From assembly GCF_003943505.1 (NCBI RefSeq), contig NZ_RJPS01000004.1, forward strand, positions 130,658 through 178,277: a DNA stretch of 47,620 nt, written 5' to 3'. The translations under genes and the position numbers were made by a program. This stretch comes from Streptococcus cristatus. Its GTDB lineage: Bacteria; Bacillota; Bacilli; Lactobacillales; Streptococcaceae. Below, one piece after another: positions 27,718-36,116 of the stretch. Position 1 is the first letter of the stretch. Every line of letters starts with the position of its first letter. The notes beneath the pieces were generated by a model. That model did no database searches. It worked only from the letters and a program-made list of their open reading frames with translations, and was not told where the DNA came from.

Positions 27718-29039
27718 AAACTATTCCTTCTTTTAATTGTTAATACTTGGGTGAAATCATACTTACTTATTTCTGTATCGAGCATGATATATTCATAATT
27801 CTCTAAAATTTCTTTCAGATTATTTAAACCTAGGCCTCTTCGATAACCTTTCGTTGAGAACTCTGGTTCATAAATTTCTTCTAAATCTAATTTCCTTTGC
27901 TTGCGGGAATTTTTTACAACAAAAATGATTTCCGTATCGAGTTGAACTAAAGTTACATGAATCATTTTTTCATAGCTTTCGATTGCGCCTTCAACAGCAT
28001 TGTTTAGCAATATACTAGCCATTCTTACCACATCTAATAGCTTAATCGGTAATTTCTCAACAGGATCTTTGACTTCGAATGTCAAATCAATCTGGTGCTC
28101 ACGCGCTTTGAATAAAGTCTCCGTCATAACGCTTCGGAGAGCTGAGTCACCAACATTGTTCAAATCAAAATAGGTATATTTGTCCGAACGTAATTTCAAA
28201 TTCGCATCGACTAAAACTTCTTGATATATTTTTTCAATTTCCTTGATATCTTGAGTATTGATGGCCGTCTGAAAGCTGGTCAGCATGCCAGCATAATCAT
28301 GACGGAAACCACGAATTTCATTATAGAGAGAAACAATTTCATCTGTATACTGCTGCAGCTGCAACTGTTCCAATTCTCTTTGTCGAATCTCCTCTTCTTT
28401 TTCATACTTTTCCCGAATCGCCTTCAAATAGAAAAGAGTCGTCATAAAGATCAAGAAACAAATAGTCGCTAGCATACTACTAAAACTATTAAAATGATCG
28501 TCTTCACTTAACCAATGAGAAACATTTAATATGAGAATCGTTAGAAAATAATAAATATTAATCTTTTGAACTGTCTTTTTAAAGGAAGAGTCTTTAAAAT
28601 CTCTCAGTTGAAATTCAAAATAATCAATGGATTTTAGCATAAACAAAACAGAGATACTGTTTATCGTGATATAAAAGATAGCCCAATTACTTTTTACAAA
28701 TTGATCCCCTGTAATGGATGAAATAATAACTGAAAAAAAGGTAGACGAAGCCTGAGTTGCTAAATAAAGGAAAAAAGATAAAAATAAAGAAAGATAATTA
28801 GGCAACTTTTCTTTCTTATAAAAATAAGCATAAAAAAGGAAAGGTTGCACCATTAAAATGATGTAATAGAGTAATAAATTAATCAGAGATGCTAAAGGAG
28901 CAATAATAACTGTAAAAATACAAAGACAAATAAAGTAAAATCTAGATTTTACTTTACTCTCTACTTTTTTATATATTTTTACAATTGCAAAAATTTCTAT
29001 TAATTCACATATAAACCATAAAATGAAGTTTAATATCAT
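27714..29039 (-). CDS. comD: Competence pheromone sensor histidine kinase ComD
   Basis: Membrane receptor for the competence-stimulating peptide, which phosphorylates ComE. It has 441 residues with six or seven N-terminal membrane segments (about 1-210), a linker coiled-coil (about 205-235), and an HPK10-type kinase. The phospho-acceptor His is in RGFRHDYAGML near 250. The N box is LLNNAVEGAIE near 345 and the G box GLGLNNLKEIL near 405-415. The N-terminal sensor half usually differs between pherotypes. It lies 22 bases after comC and overlaps comE by four bases. Confidence 0.95.
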   Translation of the reverse strand: MILNFILWFICELIEIFAIVKIYKKVESKVKSRFYFICLCIFTVIIAPLASLINLLLYYIILMVQPFLFYAYFYKKEKLPNYLSLFLSFFLYLATQASSTFFSVIISSITGDQFVKSNWAIFYITINSISVLFMLKSIDYFEFQLRDFKDSSFKKTVQKINIYYFLTILILNVSHWLSEDDHFNSFSSMLATICFLIFMTTLFYLKAIREKYEKEEEIRQRELEQLQLQQYTDEIVSLYNEIRGFRHDYAGMLTSFQTAINTQDIKEIEKIYQEVLVDANLKLRSDKYTYFDLNNVGDSALRSVMTETLFKAREHQIDLTFEVKDPVEKLPIKLLDVVRMASILLNNAVEGAIESYEKMIHVTLVQLDTEIIFVVKNSRKQRKLDLEEIYEPEFSTKGYRRGLGLNNLKEILENYEYIMLDTEISKYDFTQVLTIKRRNSL

Positions 29040-29061
29040 TTTTATCTCCTAATTACTTCCT

Positions 29062-29187
29062 TTACTTAAAAATAATTCGAGGAAGGCCTATCTTTCTAAA
29101 ATCTCCTCCAAGAACTTCTTTAAGTTCTTTTTCATTCAAGACCGGGAATTGAGCGATTGTTTTAAAGTTTTTCTGAGTATTTTTCAT
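29062..29187 (-). CDS. comC: Competence-stimulating peptide precursor ComC
   Basis: A 41-residue precursor with a double-glycine leader, MKNTQKNFKTIAQFPVLNEK..LKEVLGG. Cleavage after GG by ComAB would release DFRKIGLPRIIFK, a 13-residue basic peptide with an acidic first residue and Arg at position 3, as in most streptococcal CSPs. The start has AGGAGAA nine bases upstream. A ComE direct-repeat box and -10 lie upstream. It is the first gene of comCDE. The mature sequence is not one of the pherotypes I remember, so species and receptor specificity remain open. Confidence 0.95.
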   Translation of the reverse strand: MKNTQKNFKTIAQFPVLNEKELKEVLGGDFRKIGLPRIIFK

Positions 29188-29235
29188 AATAGATTCTCCT
29201 AAATATTTTTTCGTAAGTGTTACCTTACAAGATCT

Positions 29236-29302
29236 ATTATAAATAAAATTTCAAATAATCTGTCATCTTTCCCTGAAATGTCATTTTTTATTCCTGAAAT
29301 GT
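29236..29302 (-). promoter_or_regulatory. comC promoter with ComE box
   Basis: On the minus strand two identical nine-mers ACATTTCAG (plus 29294-29302 and 29273-29281) are separated by exactly 12 bases, the known ComE layout aCAnTTcaG-N12-aCAgTTgag. A consensus -10 TATAAT (plus 29236-29241) lies 31 bases downstream, with no good -35, as expected for an activator-dependent promoter. Confidence 0.92.
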
Positions 29303-29322
29303 CGTTTTCTCAAAAATATAAT

Positions 29323-29346
29323 AAAAAAACACGAAATTTTTCGTGT
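29323..29346 (-). terminator. Terminator after tRNA-Arg
   Basis: On the minus strand ACACGAAA (plus 29339-29346) and TTTCGTGT (plus 29329-29336) form an eight-bp stem with a two-base minimal loop (in practice opened to four), followed by seven T residues. It shields comC from tRNA read-through. Confidence 0.85.
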
Positions 29347-29363
29347 CTGAGTAATGCATATTA

Positions 29364-29437
29364 TGATCCCAGCAGGATTCGAACCTGCGACCGTTCGCTT
29401 AGAAGGCGAATGCTCTATCCAGCTGAGCTATGAGACC
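29364..29437 (-). tRNA. tRNA-Arg (TCT)
   Basis: A 74-nt cloverleaf. The anticodon stem-loop is TTCGC-CTTCTAA-GCGAA, giving anticodon TCT. The T arm is CAGGTTCGAATCCTG and the acceptor stem GGTCTCA/TGGGATC has wobble pairs. It sits directly upstream of comC, the usual streptococcal tRNA-Arg-comCDE-tRNA-Glu arrangement. Confidence 0.96.
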
Positions 29438-29480
29438 GATACCTTTTCATTCTATCAGAAAAATCTAGTATCGTCAAGAT

Positions 29481-29960
29481 TTACTTATGGTAGGGACTTC
29501 CCTGTTGAATCATGAAAGCCCGATAAATTTGCTCTACCAAAACAAGGCGCATCAATTGATGAGGCAGGGTCAATTTTCCAAAACTCATCAGTAGATTAGC
29601 TCTTTTTTTGACAGCAGGAGACAGACCCAAGCTGCCACCAATCACAAATGTAATATCAGAAAATCCACGAACTGTGATGTCATTCAAAATCGAACTAAAC
29701 TCTTCTGAAGGAAATTGCTTTCCTTCAATAGCTAAAGCGACTACGAATTCTCGTTCAGAGATTTTTGCTAAGATCCTATTTCCCTCTTTTTCGAGGATTT
29801 GCTGATTTTCTAGCTCACTGGCCTTATCTGGTGTTTTTTCGTCTGCTAATTCTACAATTTCTAACTTAGAAAATCGACTCAGGCGTTTGGCATATTCAGC
29901 AATTCCATCCTTGAGATACTTTTCTTTTAATTTTCCAACGGTTACAAGCTTTATTTTCAT
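29481..29960 (-). CDS. rlmH: 23S rRNA (pseudouridine1915-N3)-methyltransferase RlmH
   Basis: SPOUT-class methyltransferase that methylates N3 of pseudouridine 1915 in helix 69 of 23S rRNA on 70S ribosomes. It has 159 residues, the exact family length. N-terminal [27 protein letters not shown] and the SAM-knot signature [11 protein letters not shown] (near 105-115) with [28 protein letters not shown] at the end are diagnostic. It is divergent from htrA across a region holding DnaA boxes. Confidence 0.97.
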   Translation of the reverse strand: MKIKLVTVGKLKEKYLKDGIAEYAKRLSRFSKLEIVELADEKTPDKASELENQQILEKEGNRILAKISEREFVVALAIEGKQFPSEEFSSILNDITVRGFSDITFVIGGSLGLSPAVKKRANLLMSFGKLTLPHQLMRLVLVEQIYRAFMIQQGSPYHK

Positions 29961-29974
29961 ATTTCCATTCTATC

Positions 29975-30095
29975 ATATCCACATGGATTTCACACTTTAT
30001 TCACATCAGTTTTTTATGGAAAACTGGTTGGATATATGTATTTTCTAACCTCTATCAACATTTTTTATAAGTTTTCCACAAGTTGTGGAAAACTT
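29975..30095. promoter_or_regulatory. DnaA-box cluster between rlmH and htrA
   Basis: ATATCCACA (29975-29983) and TTATTCACA (29997-30005) each differ from TTATCCACA by one base. A 27-base palindrome (30069-30095) carries TTTTCCACA and its inverse TGTGGAAAA, one mismatch each. The block 30075-30095 is identical to 32296-32316 before dnaA. It may be an auxiliary part of the origin or a DnaA-controlled htrA/rlmH promoter. Confidence 0.7.
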
Positions 30096-30101
30096 GTGAA
30101 T

Positions 30102-30118
30102 TTTAAGTTATAATTAAG
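30102..30118 (+). promoter_or_regulatory. CiaR box and -10 of the htrA promoter
   Basis: TTTAAG (30102-30107), N5, ATTAAG (30113-30118) matches the CiaR direct repeat TTTAAG-N5-TTTAAG with one mismatch. A consensus TATAAT (30109-30114) overlaps it. Pneumococcal htrA is a strong CiaRH target with the same layout. Confidence 0.78.
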
Positions 30119-30162
30119 AATAGATTTCTATAATTTCATCAATTGTAATCAAGGAGGAAAAT

Positions 30163-31341
30163 ATGAAAAACGCTTCAAATTTCTTTAAAAAATCTTTGTT
30201 GCTTTTTATTGTTTTAGTTGTAGGATTTATCGGCGGAAGCCTAGGAAATTTAGCCACTGCATTTCTTAATAATAAAATGGCTAATATCAGTCCTTCTAGC
30301 TCAAAGACCACTGTATCAACGTCTTATAAAAACACAACCGACACCACAAAGGCTGTAAAAAAAGTGCAAAACGCAGTTGTATCGGTGATTACTTATACCG
30401 GTTCTAATCAGGAAGGAGTGATCAATAATGAATCAACCAGTGATCCTCAAGTAGCTAGTGAGGGATCAGGTGTCATTTATAAGAAGGAAGGAAAATATGC
30501 CTACCTTGTTACCAATACTCACGTGCTAAATGGAGCAAAAAATCCCGATATTCTACTAGCAGATGGTAGTAAGGTTCCTGGTGAAGTGGTGGGATCAGAT
30601 GTTTATTCTGATATTTCTGTAGTAAGAATTAGCTCTGAAAAGGTGAAAGATGTAGCTGAATTTGGAGATTCCAACTCCCTAACAGTAGGAGAAACTGCTA
30701 TTGCCATCGGAAGCCCTCTCGGAACAGAATACGCTAACTCTGTTACACAAGGAATCATCTCTAGTTTGGGTAGAAATGTAACTCTCCAATCTGAAGACGG
30801 CCAAAATATTTCCACGACTGCCTTGCAAACAGATGCTGCTATCAACCCTGGTAACTCTGGTGGTCCACTCATCAATATCCAAGGACAAGTTATTGGTATT
30901 ACGTCCAGCAAAATCTCTCACAATGGTCAGACTGCTGTAGAAGGTATGGGCTTTGCAATTCCATCAAACGATGTTGTCAATATTATCAAGCAATTAGAGA
31001 AAACTGGAACAGTAACTCGTCCAGCTCTGGGTATCCAAATGCTCGATTTATCTAATATCGCCACTTCTGACTTAGCAAAACTACGTCTGCCTTCATCTGT
31101 AAAATCAGGTATCCTTGTCCGCTCTGTGCAAGAAGGAATGCCTGCTGAAAATAAACTTCAGAAATACGATGTCATCACAAAAGTTGACGATAAGGATGTT
31201 GAGTCAACCAGTGATTTACAATCTGCTCTCTACAGGCACTCTCTGGGAGATGAGTTGAAAGTGACTTACTTCAGGGATGGTAAAGAAGCTACTACAACCA
31301 TTAAATTGACCAAATCAACCCAGGACTTAAGTGACAACTAA
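30163..31341 (+). CDS. htrA: Serine protease HtrA (DegP family)
   Basis: Surface-anchored quality-control protease of 392 residues. It has an N-terminal membrane anchor (about 9-30), a trypsin-like domain with the triad His (VTNTHVLNG near 119), Asp (YSDISVVRI near 149) and Ser (NPGNSGGPL near 233), and one C-terminal PDZ domain (about 290-385). AAGGAGG lies just upstream. Known roles in relatives include degrading misfolded exported proteins and damping competence by cleaving the pheromone; here it lies close to comCDE. It is followed by a hairpin overlapping the parB promoter. Confidence 0.97.
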   Translation: MKNASNFFKKSLLLFIVLVVGFIGGSLGNLATAFLNNKMANISPSSSKTTVSTSYKNTTDTTKAVKKVQNAVVSVITYTGSNQEGVINNESTSDPQVASEGSGVIYKKEGKYAYLVTNTHVLNGAKNPDILLADGSKVPGEVVGSDVYSDISVVRISSEKVKDVAEFGDSNSLTVGETAIAIGSPLGTEYANSVTQGIISSLGRNVTLQSEDGQNISTTALQTDAAINPGNSGGPLINIQGQVIGITSSKISHNGQTAVEGMGFAIPSNDVVNIIKQLEKTGTVTRPALGIQMLDLSNIATSDLAKLRLPSSVKSGILVRSVQEGMPAENKLQKYDVITKVDDKDVESTSDLQSALYRHSLGDELKVTYFRDGKEATTTIKLTKSTQDLSDN

Positions 31342-31343
31342 TC

Positions 31344-31388
31344 CTTTACATAATTGTCAACACACCTTTACACGATCGTAAAGGTGTG
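31344..31388. repeat. TTTACA-N4-TGTCAA dyad and an 11-bp stem-loop after htrA
   Basis: TTTACA (31345-31350), TAAT, TGTCAAC (31355-31361) begins three bases after the htrA stop. A perfect 11-bp stem follows (CACACCTTTAC 31361-31371 and GTAAAGGTGTG 31378-31388, loop ACGATC). The stem has no T run, so it is at best a weak htrA terminator; it covers the parB -35 and spacer and could be an operator. Confidence 0.65.
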
Positions 31389-31395
31389 CTATGCT
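31367..31395 (+). promoter_or_regulatory. parB promoter (predicted leaderless transcript)
   Basis: TTTACA (31367-31372), a 17-base spacer, and TATGCT (31390-31395). Transcription would begin near 31402-31404, that is at or just before the parB ATG (31404). No Shine-Dalgarno sequence is present. Confidence 0.6.
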
Positions 31396-31403
31396 ATATA
31401 CAA

Positions 31404-32165
31404 ATGGAAAATTATCAATACATACCACTAAAAGACATTCGAACCAATCCTTATCAGCCTAGAAAAAGCTTTTCTCAAGAAAAAATAAATGAATTGGCAG
31501 CCTCTATTAAAGAAAATGGAATTATCCAGCCCATTATTTTGAGAAAATCTTCCTTATTTGGTTACGAAATTTTAGCAGGTGAAAGACGATTTCGAGCTGC
31601 TAAGATTGCTGGCTTAGAAAATATTCCTGCCCTCATTAAAGACCTCTCTGACGATGACATGATGAAGCAAGCCATCATCGAGAATTTGCAAAGAGAAGAC
31701 CTCAATCCGATTGAAGAAGCAGAATCCTATCAGCATCTGATTGAGAAAGGATTGACCCATGAAGAAATTGCAAAAATCATGGGAAAATCTCGACCTTACA
31801 TCAGTAATCTTGTCCGCCTGTTACAGCTGCCAGCTTTTATGATGGACGCTGTCAAAGAGGAAATGATTTCGCAAGGGCATGCTCGTCTCCTCATTCCACT
31901 CAAAAAGGAAGAGCAAGTTTTTTGGCTGGACAAAATCATTCAAGATAATTTATCCGTTCGTGCTCTCGAACTTTCATTACAAAAGAACAAAAAATCAAAG
32001 AACAAAAAGAACAAAGAAATTTTTGCCCATTCGGAAGAAGAAAGATTGAAAAAAATCCTTGGCCTCAATGTCTCCATTCAATTAAAAAATTCTTCAAAAG
32101 GAAAAATCGTTATTCCTTTTGAAAACGAGGAAGAGTATCAAAGAATTATAAACAGCCTGAAATAG
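31404..32165 (+). CDS. parB: Chromosome partitioning protein ParB (Spo0J)
   Basis: CTP-dependent DNA clamp that binds parS and recruits SMC to origin-proximal DNA. It has 253 residues from ATG 31404 (MENYQYIPLKD). The N-terminal CTPase/ParB domain has NPYQPRK near 14-20 and GERRFRAAKIAGL near 57-69. The central helix-turn-helix has LTHEEIAKIMGKSRPYISNLVRLLQLP near 119-145, and the C-terminal dimer domain follows a Lys-rich linker. The alternative upstream ATG at 31386 would fall inside the promoter. No parA is nearby, as is normal in streptococci. Three parS sites are in this window. Confidence 0.96.
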   Translation: MENYQYIPLKDIRTNPYQPRKSFSQEKINELAASIKENGIIQPIILRKSSLFGYEILAGERRFRAAKIAGLENIPALIKDLSDDDMMKQAIIENLQREDLNPIEEAESYQHLIEKGLTHEEIAKIMGKSRPYISNLVRLLQLPAFMMDAVKEEMISQGHARLLIPLKKEEQVFWLDKIIQDNLSVRALELSLQKNKKSKNKKNKEIFAHSEEERLKKILGLNVSIQLKNSSKGKIVIPFENEEEYQRIINSLK

Positions 32166-32184
32166 GGCTGTTATTTTCTTTTTT
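32151..32184 (+). terminator. Terminator overlapping the parB stop codon
   Basis: AACAGCC (32151-32157) and GGCTGTT (32166-32172) form a seven-bp stem whose loop contains the parB stop TAG, followed by a T-rich tract (32171-32184). It separates parB transcription from the dnaA promoter region. Confidence 0.75.
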
Positions 32185-32249
32185 CAAACTAACAGACTTT
32201 TCCACCTTTTAAAGCAGCCTAAAATATTGAAAAATAAGGATTTTATTAA

Positions 32250-32335
32250 TAATCCACAATCTGTGGATAAGTGTTATAAACATTGTTAATTTTTCTCCAC
32301 AAGTTGTGGAAAACTTAGCCTTTTTATGTTAAAAT
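32250..32335. other. oriC: oriC part 1: DnaA boxes and promoter upstream of dnaA
   Basis: DnaA boxes: TAATCCACA (32250-32258, one mismatch), a perfect TGTGGATAA on the minus strand (32262-32270), TTCTCCACA (32293-32301) and TGTGGAAAA (32305-32313). The last two form an inverted pair inside the block shared with the htrA upstream region. A -10-like TAAAAT (32330-32335, preceded by TG) follows, so DnaA bound here should regulate its own gene. An AT-rich stretch (32221-32250) precedes the boxes. Confidence 0.85.
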
Positions 32336-32377
32336 GAGAGTCGACATAGAGAATAATTTTTTGATAAGGAGGAGGCA

Positions 32378-33733
32378 ATGACCAAAGAGCAAGAATTTTG
32401 GCGAAGAATTTTAGAACTTTCAGCTGCTCAACTAAAACAGACAACCTATGATTTTTTTGTTGCAGAAGCAAAATTAATAGCCATTGAAAATAACCAGGCC
32501 ACTATCTTTCTGGATAGCCCAGTCAAACAGCTATTTTGGGAACAAAACCTAGTGGGCGTTATTCTCACAGCTGGCTTTGAAATTTTCAACGATCAAATCA
32601 CGGCCAAATACGTCTTTGAAGAAACAGGACATGACAGTATTTCTAAACATCAGCTGGAAGAACTTCCTGAAAAAACTCCATTTCGGCCAAGTTTGCCGCC
32701 CATTGATACTGGATTAAAAGCTAAATATACATTTGATAATTTTGTACAAGGGGACGGGAATATCTGGGCTAAAGCAGCAGCCTTGGCTGTGTCTGAAAAT
32801 CTAGCGACTACTTATAATCCCCTATTTATCTATGGCGGTCCAGGTCTAGGAAAAACCCACTTACTAAATGCTATCGGCAATCAAATTTTAGAAAATATTC
32901 CTGATGCGCGTGTAAAATATATTCCGGCAGAAACCTTTATCAATGACTTTCTGGAGCATCTAAGGCTCGGTGACATGGATAATTTCAAAAAAATCTATCG
33001 GAGCTTGGATTTGCTCTTGATTGATGATATCCAGTCTCTTGGCGGCAAAAAAGTCTCTACCCAGGAAGAATTCTTCAATACTTTTAATGCCCTGCACGGC
33101 GATAACAAGCAGATTGTGCTGACCAGCGACCGCAGTCCAGATCATCTTGATAATTTGGAAGAACGCTTAGTCACGCGCTTCAAATGGGGCCTCACTCAAA
33201 ATATTACACCACCCGATTTTGAAACGCGGATTGCCATCCTCCGAAACAAAATCGAACATCTGAACTATATTTTCCCTAATGATACATTGGAGTACCTCGC
33301 CGGACAATTTGACTCGAATGTCCGTGATCTAGAAGGGGCCCTCAATGATATTACGCTCATTGCAAGAGTCCGCAATCTCAAGGAAATTACGATTGACATC
33401 GCTGCTGAAGCTATTCGAGCTCGCAAGCAGGACTCTAGTCAGGTGACAGTCATTCCGATTGAAAAAATCCAGTCTGAGGTCGGTAATTTCTATGGCGTCA
33501 GTGTCAAAGAAATGAAGGGAAGTCGTCGCGTCCAAAATATCGTTTTGGCTCGACAAGTGGCCATGTATCTAGCCCGCGAACTAACAGACAATAGCCTACC
33601 AAAAATCGGGCGAGAATTTGGTGGCAAAGACCACACAACTGTCATTCACGCGCATGGAAAAATCAAAAACCGACTCGAAACTGATGATAGCTTGCGACTT
33701 GAAATCGAAAATATCAAAAACAAGATAAAATAA
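32378..33733 (+). CDS. dnaA: Chromosomal replication initiator protein DnaA
   Basis: AAA+ initiator that binds DnaA boxes and melts the origin. It has 451 residues. N-terminal domain I is about 1-80, a short variable linker about 85-110, and the AAA+ domain has Walker [12 protein letters not shown] near 153-163, Walker B LLLIDDIQ near 216 and sensor [11 protein letters not shown] near 313. The C-terminal domain IV has the DnaA signature [15 protein letters not shown] near 412-426 for box recognition. AAGGAGGAGG precedes the start. It is flanked on both sides by DnaA boxes. Confidence 0.99.
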   Translation: MTKEQEFWRRILELSAAQLKQTTYDFFVAEAKLIAIENNQATIFLDSPVKQLFWEQNLVGVILTAGFEIFNDQITAKYVFEETGHDSISKHQLEELPEKTPFRPSLPPIDTGLKAKYTFDNFVQGDGNIWAKAAALAVSENLATTYNPLFIYGGPGLGKTHLLNAIGNQILENIPDARVKYIPAETFINDFLEHLRLGDMDNFKKIYRSLDLLLIDDIQSLGGKKVSTQEEFFNTFNALHGDNKQIVLTSDRSPDHLDNLEERLVTRFKWGLTQNITPPDFETRIAILRNKIEHLNYIFPNDTLEYLAGQFDSNVRDLEGALNDITLIARVRNLKEITIDIAAEAIRARKQDSSQVTVIPIEKIQSEVGNFYGVSVKEMKGSRRVQNIVLARQVAMYLARELTDNSLPKIGREFGGKDHTTVIHAHGKIKNRLETDDSLRLEIENIKNKIK

Positions 33734-33736
33734 GGG

Positions 33737-33885
33737 TGTGGAAAAGATTGAGCTAATCTTAAGTTTTTTCCACAGGTTGTGAACAAGTCTTAAAACTTGA
33801 TTTTAGATACTTTACTCCATTTTTCCACAGCTTCCACAAGAACTACTATTACTATTAACTTAATAATCATAAATAATAAAAGGAG
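33737..33885. other. oriC: oriC part 2: DnaA boxes, DnaA-trios and AT-rich unwinding region
   Basis: DnaA boxes at 33737-33745 (TGTGGAAAA), 33766-33774 (TTTTCCACA), 33778-33786 (degenerate, minus), 33821-33829 (TTTTCCACA) and 33830-33838 (GCTTCCACA); the last two abut. After a four-base gap come CTA-CTA-TTA-CTA-TTA (33843-33857), whose complement reads 3'-GAT GAT AAT GAT AAT-5', the DnaA-trio pattern. An AT-only stretch follows to about 33880. This is the layout of the Bacillus basal unwinding system, so first strand opening is predicted here, just ahead of dnaN. Confidence 0.88.
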
Positions 33886-33890
33886 TCCCT

Positions 33891-35027
33891 ATGATTCACT
33901 TCTCTATTAATAAAAATTTATTCCTACAAGCTTTGACTACAACGAAGAGAGCTATCAGTACCAAAAACGCTATTCCAATTTTATCAACGGTTAAAATTGA
34001 TGTGACAAAAGAAGGTATTACTTTGATTGGTTCCAATGGTCAAATTTCCATTGAAAACTTCATTTCAGTGCAAAATGAGAATGCTGGGCTCTTGATTACT
34101 TCACCAGGTTCGATCCTCCTTGAAGCAAATTTCTTTATCAATGTCATTTCTAGCTTGCCAGATATCGTGCTTGATTTTAAAGAAATTGAGCAAAAACAAA
34201 TCGTCCTCACCAGCGGCAAGTCAGAAATTACGCTAAAAGGAAAAGATGCAGATCAATACCCACGTATTCAGGAAGTCTCTACCAGCAATCCTCTGATTTT
34301 AGAAACGAAAGTCCTCAAAAACATCATTAATGAAACAGCTTTTGCTGCTAGTACGCAAGAAAGTCGTCCTATTTTGACGGGTGTTCATTTTGTCTTGACA
34401 GATAATCAATCCCTCAAAACAGTTGCGACAGACTCTCACCGGATGAGCCAAAAGAAAATTACTTTGGACAAGAAGGGGGATGACTTCGATGTGGTGATTC
34501 CTAGCCGTTCTCTGCGTGAATTTACAGCTGTTTTCACAGACGAAATTGAAACAGTAGAGGTTTTCTTTGCCAATAATCAACTTCTCTTTAGAAGTGAAAA
34601 TATCAGCTTCTATACACGCCTACTGGAAGGAAACTATCCTGATACAGACCGCTTGATTCCGACAGAATTTTCAAGCGTTGTGACCTTTAATACCAATAAT
34701 TTACGTCATGCCATGGAACGGTCTCGTCTTCTGTCCAATGCGACCCAAAATGGAACAGTGAAATTGGAAATTGTGAAGGGCATTGTCAGCGCTCATGTCC
34801 ATTCACCAGAAGTTGGACGCGTGAATGAAGAAATTGATACAGAAAGTGTGTCAGGAGAAGATTTGGCCATCAGCTTTAATCCTACCTATCTGATCGAAGC
34901 GCTAAAGGCAGTCGACAGCGAGAAGGTGACCATCAGCTTTATTTCGGCTGTTCGGCCTTTCACCTTGGTGCCAAGTGAAGATGCTGAAAACTTTATCCAG
35001 CTGATCACGCCAGTCCGTACCAATTAG
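33891..35027 (+). CDS. dnaN: DNA polymerase III beta subunit (sliding clamp)
   Basis: Ring-shaped clamp that tethers polymerase to DNA. It has 378 residues in three repeated clamp folds. The N-terminal MIHFSINKNLFLQALTTTKRAISTKNAIPILSTVKI and C-terminal LITPVRTN (the LxTPxR/N end motif near 371-376) are diagnostic. AAAGGAG lies upstream of the ATG. It is the standard dnaA-dnaN order with the origin in between. A terminator follows, so DUF951 has its own promoter. Confidence 0.98.
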   Translation: MIHFSINKNLFLQALTTTKRAISTKNAIPILSTVKIDVTKEGITLIGSNGQISIENFISVQNENAGLLITSPGSILLEANFFINVISSLPDIVLDFKEIEQKQIVLTSGKSEITLKGKDADQYPRIQEVSTSNPLILETKVLKNIINETAFAASTQESRPILTGVHFVLTDNQSLKTVATDSHRMSQKKITLDKKGDDFDVVIPSRSLREFTAVFTDEIETVEVFFANNQLLFRSENISFYTRLLEGNYPDTDRLIPTEFSSVVTFNTNNLRHAMERSRLLSNATQNGTVKLEIVKGIVSAHVHSPEVGRVNEEIDTESVSGEDLAISFNPTYLIEALKAVDSEKVTISFISAVRPFTLVPSEDAENFIQLITPVRTN

Positions 35028-35039
35028 AAGATAATATTT

Positions 35040-35075
35040 AAGACAAGGTTGACTCGATCCGCCTTGTCTTATTTT
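35040..35075 (+). terminator. Terminator after dnaN
   Basis: AAGACAAGG (35040-35048) and CCTTGTCTT (35062-35070) form a nine-bp stem with a 13-base loop, followed by ATTTT. Confidence 0.8.
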
Positions 35076-35188
35076 GATCATTTACAAGCCAGCTGATTCC
35101 AAACTTGTGGTATAATACAGCTAGGATGGAGTGAAGCGCCAATCTGTATTTTTAAGATAATAAAAAAAGATTGTCAAAAGGAGAGAAG

Positions 35189-35383
35189 ATGTACGAACTT
35201 GGAACTTTTGTAGAAATGAAAAAGCCCCATGCCTGTACCATTAAGTCAACGGGCAAAAAGGCTAATCGTTGGGAAGTCGTTCGCATGGGAGCAGATATTA
35301 AGATTCGCTGCAGCAACTGCGAACACGTTGTCATGATGAGTAGATATGATTTTGAAAGAAAAATGAAGAAGGTTATCGAATAG
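35189..35383 (+). CDS. DUF951 domain-containing protein
   Basis: A conserved 64-residue Firmicute protein of unknown function (B. subtilis YyaB/YchF-neighbour type). Signature features: MYELGTFVEMKKPHACTIKSTGKKANRWEVVRMGADIKIRC is split by basic residues, and the CxxC-like pair CSNC near 43-46 with HAC earlier suggests a small metal-binding fold. ATG 35189 is chosen over 35171 because AAAGGAGAG precedes it. It lies between dnaN and ychF, its usual place. An extended -10 (TGGTATAAT) lies at 35108-35116. Confidence 0.9.
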   Translation: MYELGTFVEMKKPHACTIKSTGKKANRWEVVRMGADIKIRCSNCEHVVMMSRYDFERKMKKVIE

Positions 35384-35412
35384 TCTAATTTTAAATGACC
35401 TACCTCATCAAC

Positions 35413-35452
35413 AAAGAACGGATAAGACCAAGAAAGTCTTATCCGTTTTCTG
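35413..35452. terminator. Bidirectional terminator between DUF951 and the lipoprotein gene
   Basis: AACGGATAAGAC (35417-35428) and GTCTTATCCGTT (35436-35447) form a 12-bp perfect stem with a seven-base loop; T-rich and A-rich flanks serve both convergent genes. Confidence 0.9.
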
Positions 35453-35455
35453 CTT

Positions 35456-35950
35456 TTATTTAAGTTCTTCAAATTTGCCGTCTTTGACTTCTTTATAGCC
35501 AGAAGCTTCGAGGGATTTTACCGTTTCTTTATAACTGATATAATTAGCTTTTTGGTCTCCATCTGTTTGAATAAGCTGCTTGCTTTTCAGTTCTGAGATA
35601 TCTGCCTTGCTAAAATCCATCGTCATCTTTTGCGTCAAATGATCGTCTTTATATTCGATTTTATTAGTAAGTCCTTTAATGTTTTCCAGCGTTTGCATGT
35701 AGCCTCCAATTTGTTCTTTGGCGGTATCTTTTGTCAATCCGATAGGCTCATAATAGAAAACATTGCTGGTTTCATTGTTCAGCAAATCATCGCCCTTATA
35801 CTCAAGAGTAATCCGGCTGTCTTGCTTGGTCTTTTGGTCAATCAACTGAAAATAGGCTTTTTTAGGACTGCCACTGCAGGCAGCTAAAAAAAGTAAAGTA
35901 AACATGGTCAAGAAAGAAAGAATAAAAGTTTTAATTGTCATTTTTTTCAT
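35456..35950 (-). CDS. DUF1307 (YehR-type) lipoprotein
   Basis: A 164-residue exported lipoprotein. The signal peptide ends in the lipobox LAAC (Cys25), so the mature protein is lipid-anchored outside the membrane. The remaining region (FQLIDQKTKQDSRITLEYKGDDLL, YKDDHLTQKMTMDFSKADISEL, SLEASGYKEVKDGKFEELK) fits the YehR/DUF1307 family, whose function is unknown. AAAAGGAG lies upstream of the ATG. It is the only minus-strand gene right of the origin in this window, so it is transcribed head-on to replication and stands alone. Confidence 0.85.
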   Translation of the reverse strand: MKKMTIKTFILSFLTMFTLLFLAACSGSPKKAYFQLIDQKTKQDSRITLEYKGDDLLNNETSNVFYYEPIGLTKDTAKEQIGGYMQTLENIKGLTNKIEYKDDHLTQKMTMDFSKADISELKSKQLIQTDGDQKANYISYKETVKSLEASGYKEVKDGKFEELK

Positions 35951-36116
35951 GGCTAACTCCTTTTATCAAAATATTAACTATATTATATCATTTTTTGTAG
36001 AAAATATTTTTTATTTCTATCCAGAAAGCAGGAAATTTTTCATTCAAATCCGCTGTTTAGGATAAGGATTTATGGTATAATGGTTTGGATTGAAAAGATG
36101 AATGGAGAAGATACGA

